From JAAYZB01 sp937958685 (lineage in GTDB: Bacteria > Bacillota_I > Bacilli_A > Izemoplasmatales > Hujiaoplasmataceae): a stretch of DNA of 14,306 nucleotides. A program made the position numbers and the translations under genes. Positions within the stretch are counted from its first letter, which is position 1, and every line of letters starts with the position of its first letter. The stretch covers positions 1-14,306 of the forward strand of contig DAITAL010000028.1 of assembly GCA_036824265.1 (NCBI GenBank), given 5' to 3'. Under the pieces are notes generated by a model. The model saw only the letters and a list, made by a program, of their open reading frames with translations. It was not told where the DNA came from and did no database searches. Below are positions 14,076 to 14,306 of this stretch, in pieces.

Positions 14076-14306
14076 ATGGAAAAACTTGTTAGGAAAGATT
14101 CTCATGGCAACAGCATCCATCTTTATGTTTACAAACCCAAGACAACGGCCAAGGCTGTCGTGCAGATCATCCACGGAGCGGCGGAACACTTCGCCCGCTA
14201 CGGCCTGTTCGCGGAGTTTCTGACCCAAAACGGCTACGCGGTCGTCGGTTGCGACATCCTCGGGCACGGGCTCAGCACGGACACCTACGATTACGTCCAC
14301 TTTGGC
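14076..14306 (+). CDS. Alpha/beta hydrolase, lysophospholipase/monoacylglycerol-lipase type (N-terminal part only)
   Basis: Open from ATG at 14076 to the window edge (77 codons). QIIHGAAEHFARY (30-42) holds the HG oxyanion-hole element, and GYAVVGCDILGHGLS (53-67) is the typical DxxGHGxS block of serine hydrolases in the PldB/monoacylglycerol lipase group. The GxSxG nucleophile and the rest of the triad lie beyond the window. GGAG six bases before the ATG is a good ribosome site. There is no signal peptide. Members release fatty acids from lysophospholipids or monoacylglycerols, and the freed glycerol could go to the divergent glpK. That link is inferred. A cytoplasmic esterase with another substrate is the main alternative. 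Confidence 0.88.
   Translation, partial: MEKLVRKDSHGNSIHLYVYKPKTTAKAVVQIIHGAAEHFARYGLFAEFLTQNGYAVVGCDILGHGLSTDTYDYVHFG

Overview
The window reads as a bacterial chromosome segment with the standard genetic code: TGA is used as stop and TGG as tryptophan, and genes end in TGA, TAG or TAA. Base composition is roughly balanced (about half G+C, by eye). Strong AGGAGG-type ribosome sites, a short SSB, the L. casei-like insertion in ThyA and the overall gene styles point to Bacillota, perhaps a Bacilli or Mollicutes-related lineage. This placement is an inference from family resemblance. No rRNA, tRNA, CRISPR, insertion sequence, phage or attachment site is visible.

Thirteen of the fourteen protein genes lie on the minus strand. 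Read in the direction of transcription (right to left) there are four blocks. (1) glpK (glycerol kinase) lies at 13977-12490, back to back with the start of an alpha/beta hydrolase on the plus strand (14076 onward, cut by the window edge). (2) A membrane-anchored DUF3137 protein and LemA follow at 12423-10895 and end in a strong terminator. (3) A tail-less SSB is alone at 10710-10381 with its own terminator. (4) A very tight run of ten genes goes from 10307 to beyond base 1: thyA, folA, plsC, two short chromate-transporter-family proteins, a PAP2 phosphatase, a YcxB-like protein, an ABC-2-like permease, a GH36 alpha-galactosidase and a GH2 beta-galactosidase-type enzyme. The last is cut at its C-terminus by the window edge.

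In block 4 genes overlap (ATGA, TGATG, or 11 bp) or are 3-36 nt apart. No terminator is seen between them, and a good extended -10 promoter stands just before thyA. The simplest reading is one long transcript that joins thymidylate/folate metabolism, phospholipid acylation and dephosphorylation, membrane proteins and intracellular glycosidases. Promoters recognised here share a perfect TATAAT, three of them with an upstream TGn and a poor -35.

No clear new defence, mobile or biosynthetic system was found. The most noteworthy points are the mixed ten-gene operon, a GlpK that lacks the HPr-phosphorylated histidine of the Gram-positive type, an SSB without an acidic tail, the orphan ABC-2 permease coupled to galactosidases, and the LemA-DUF3137 pair.
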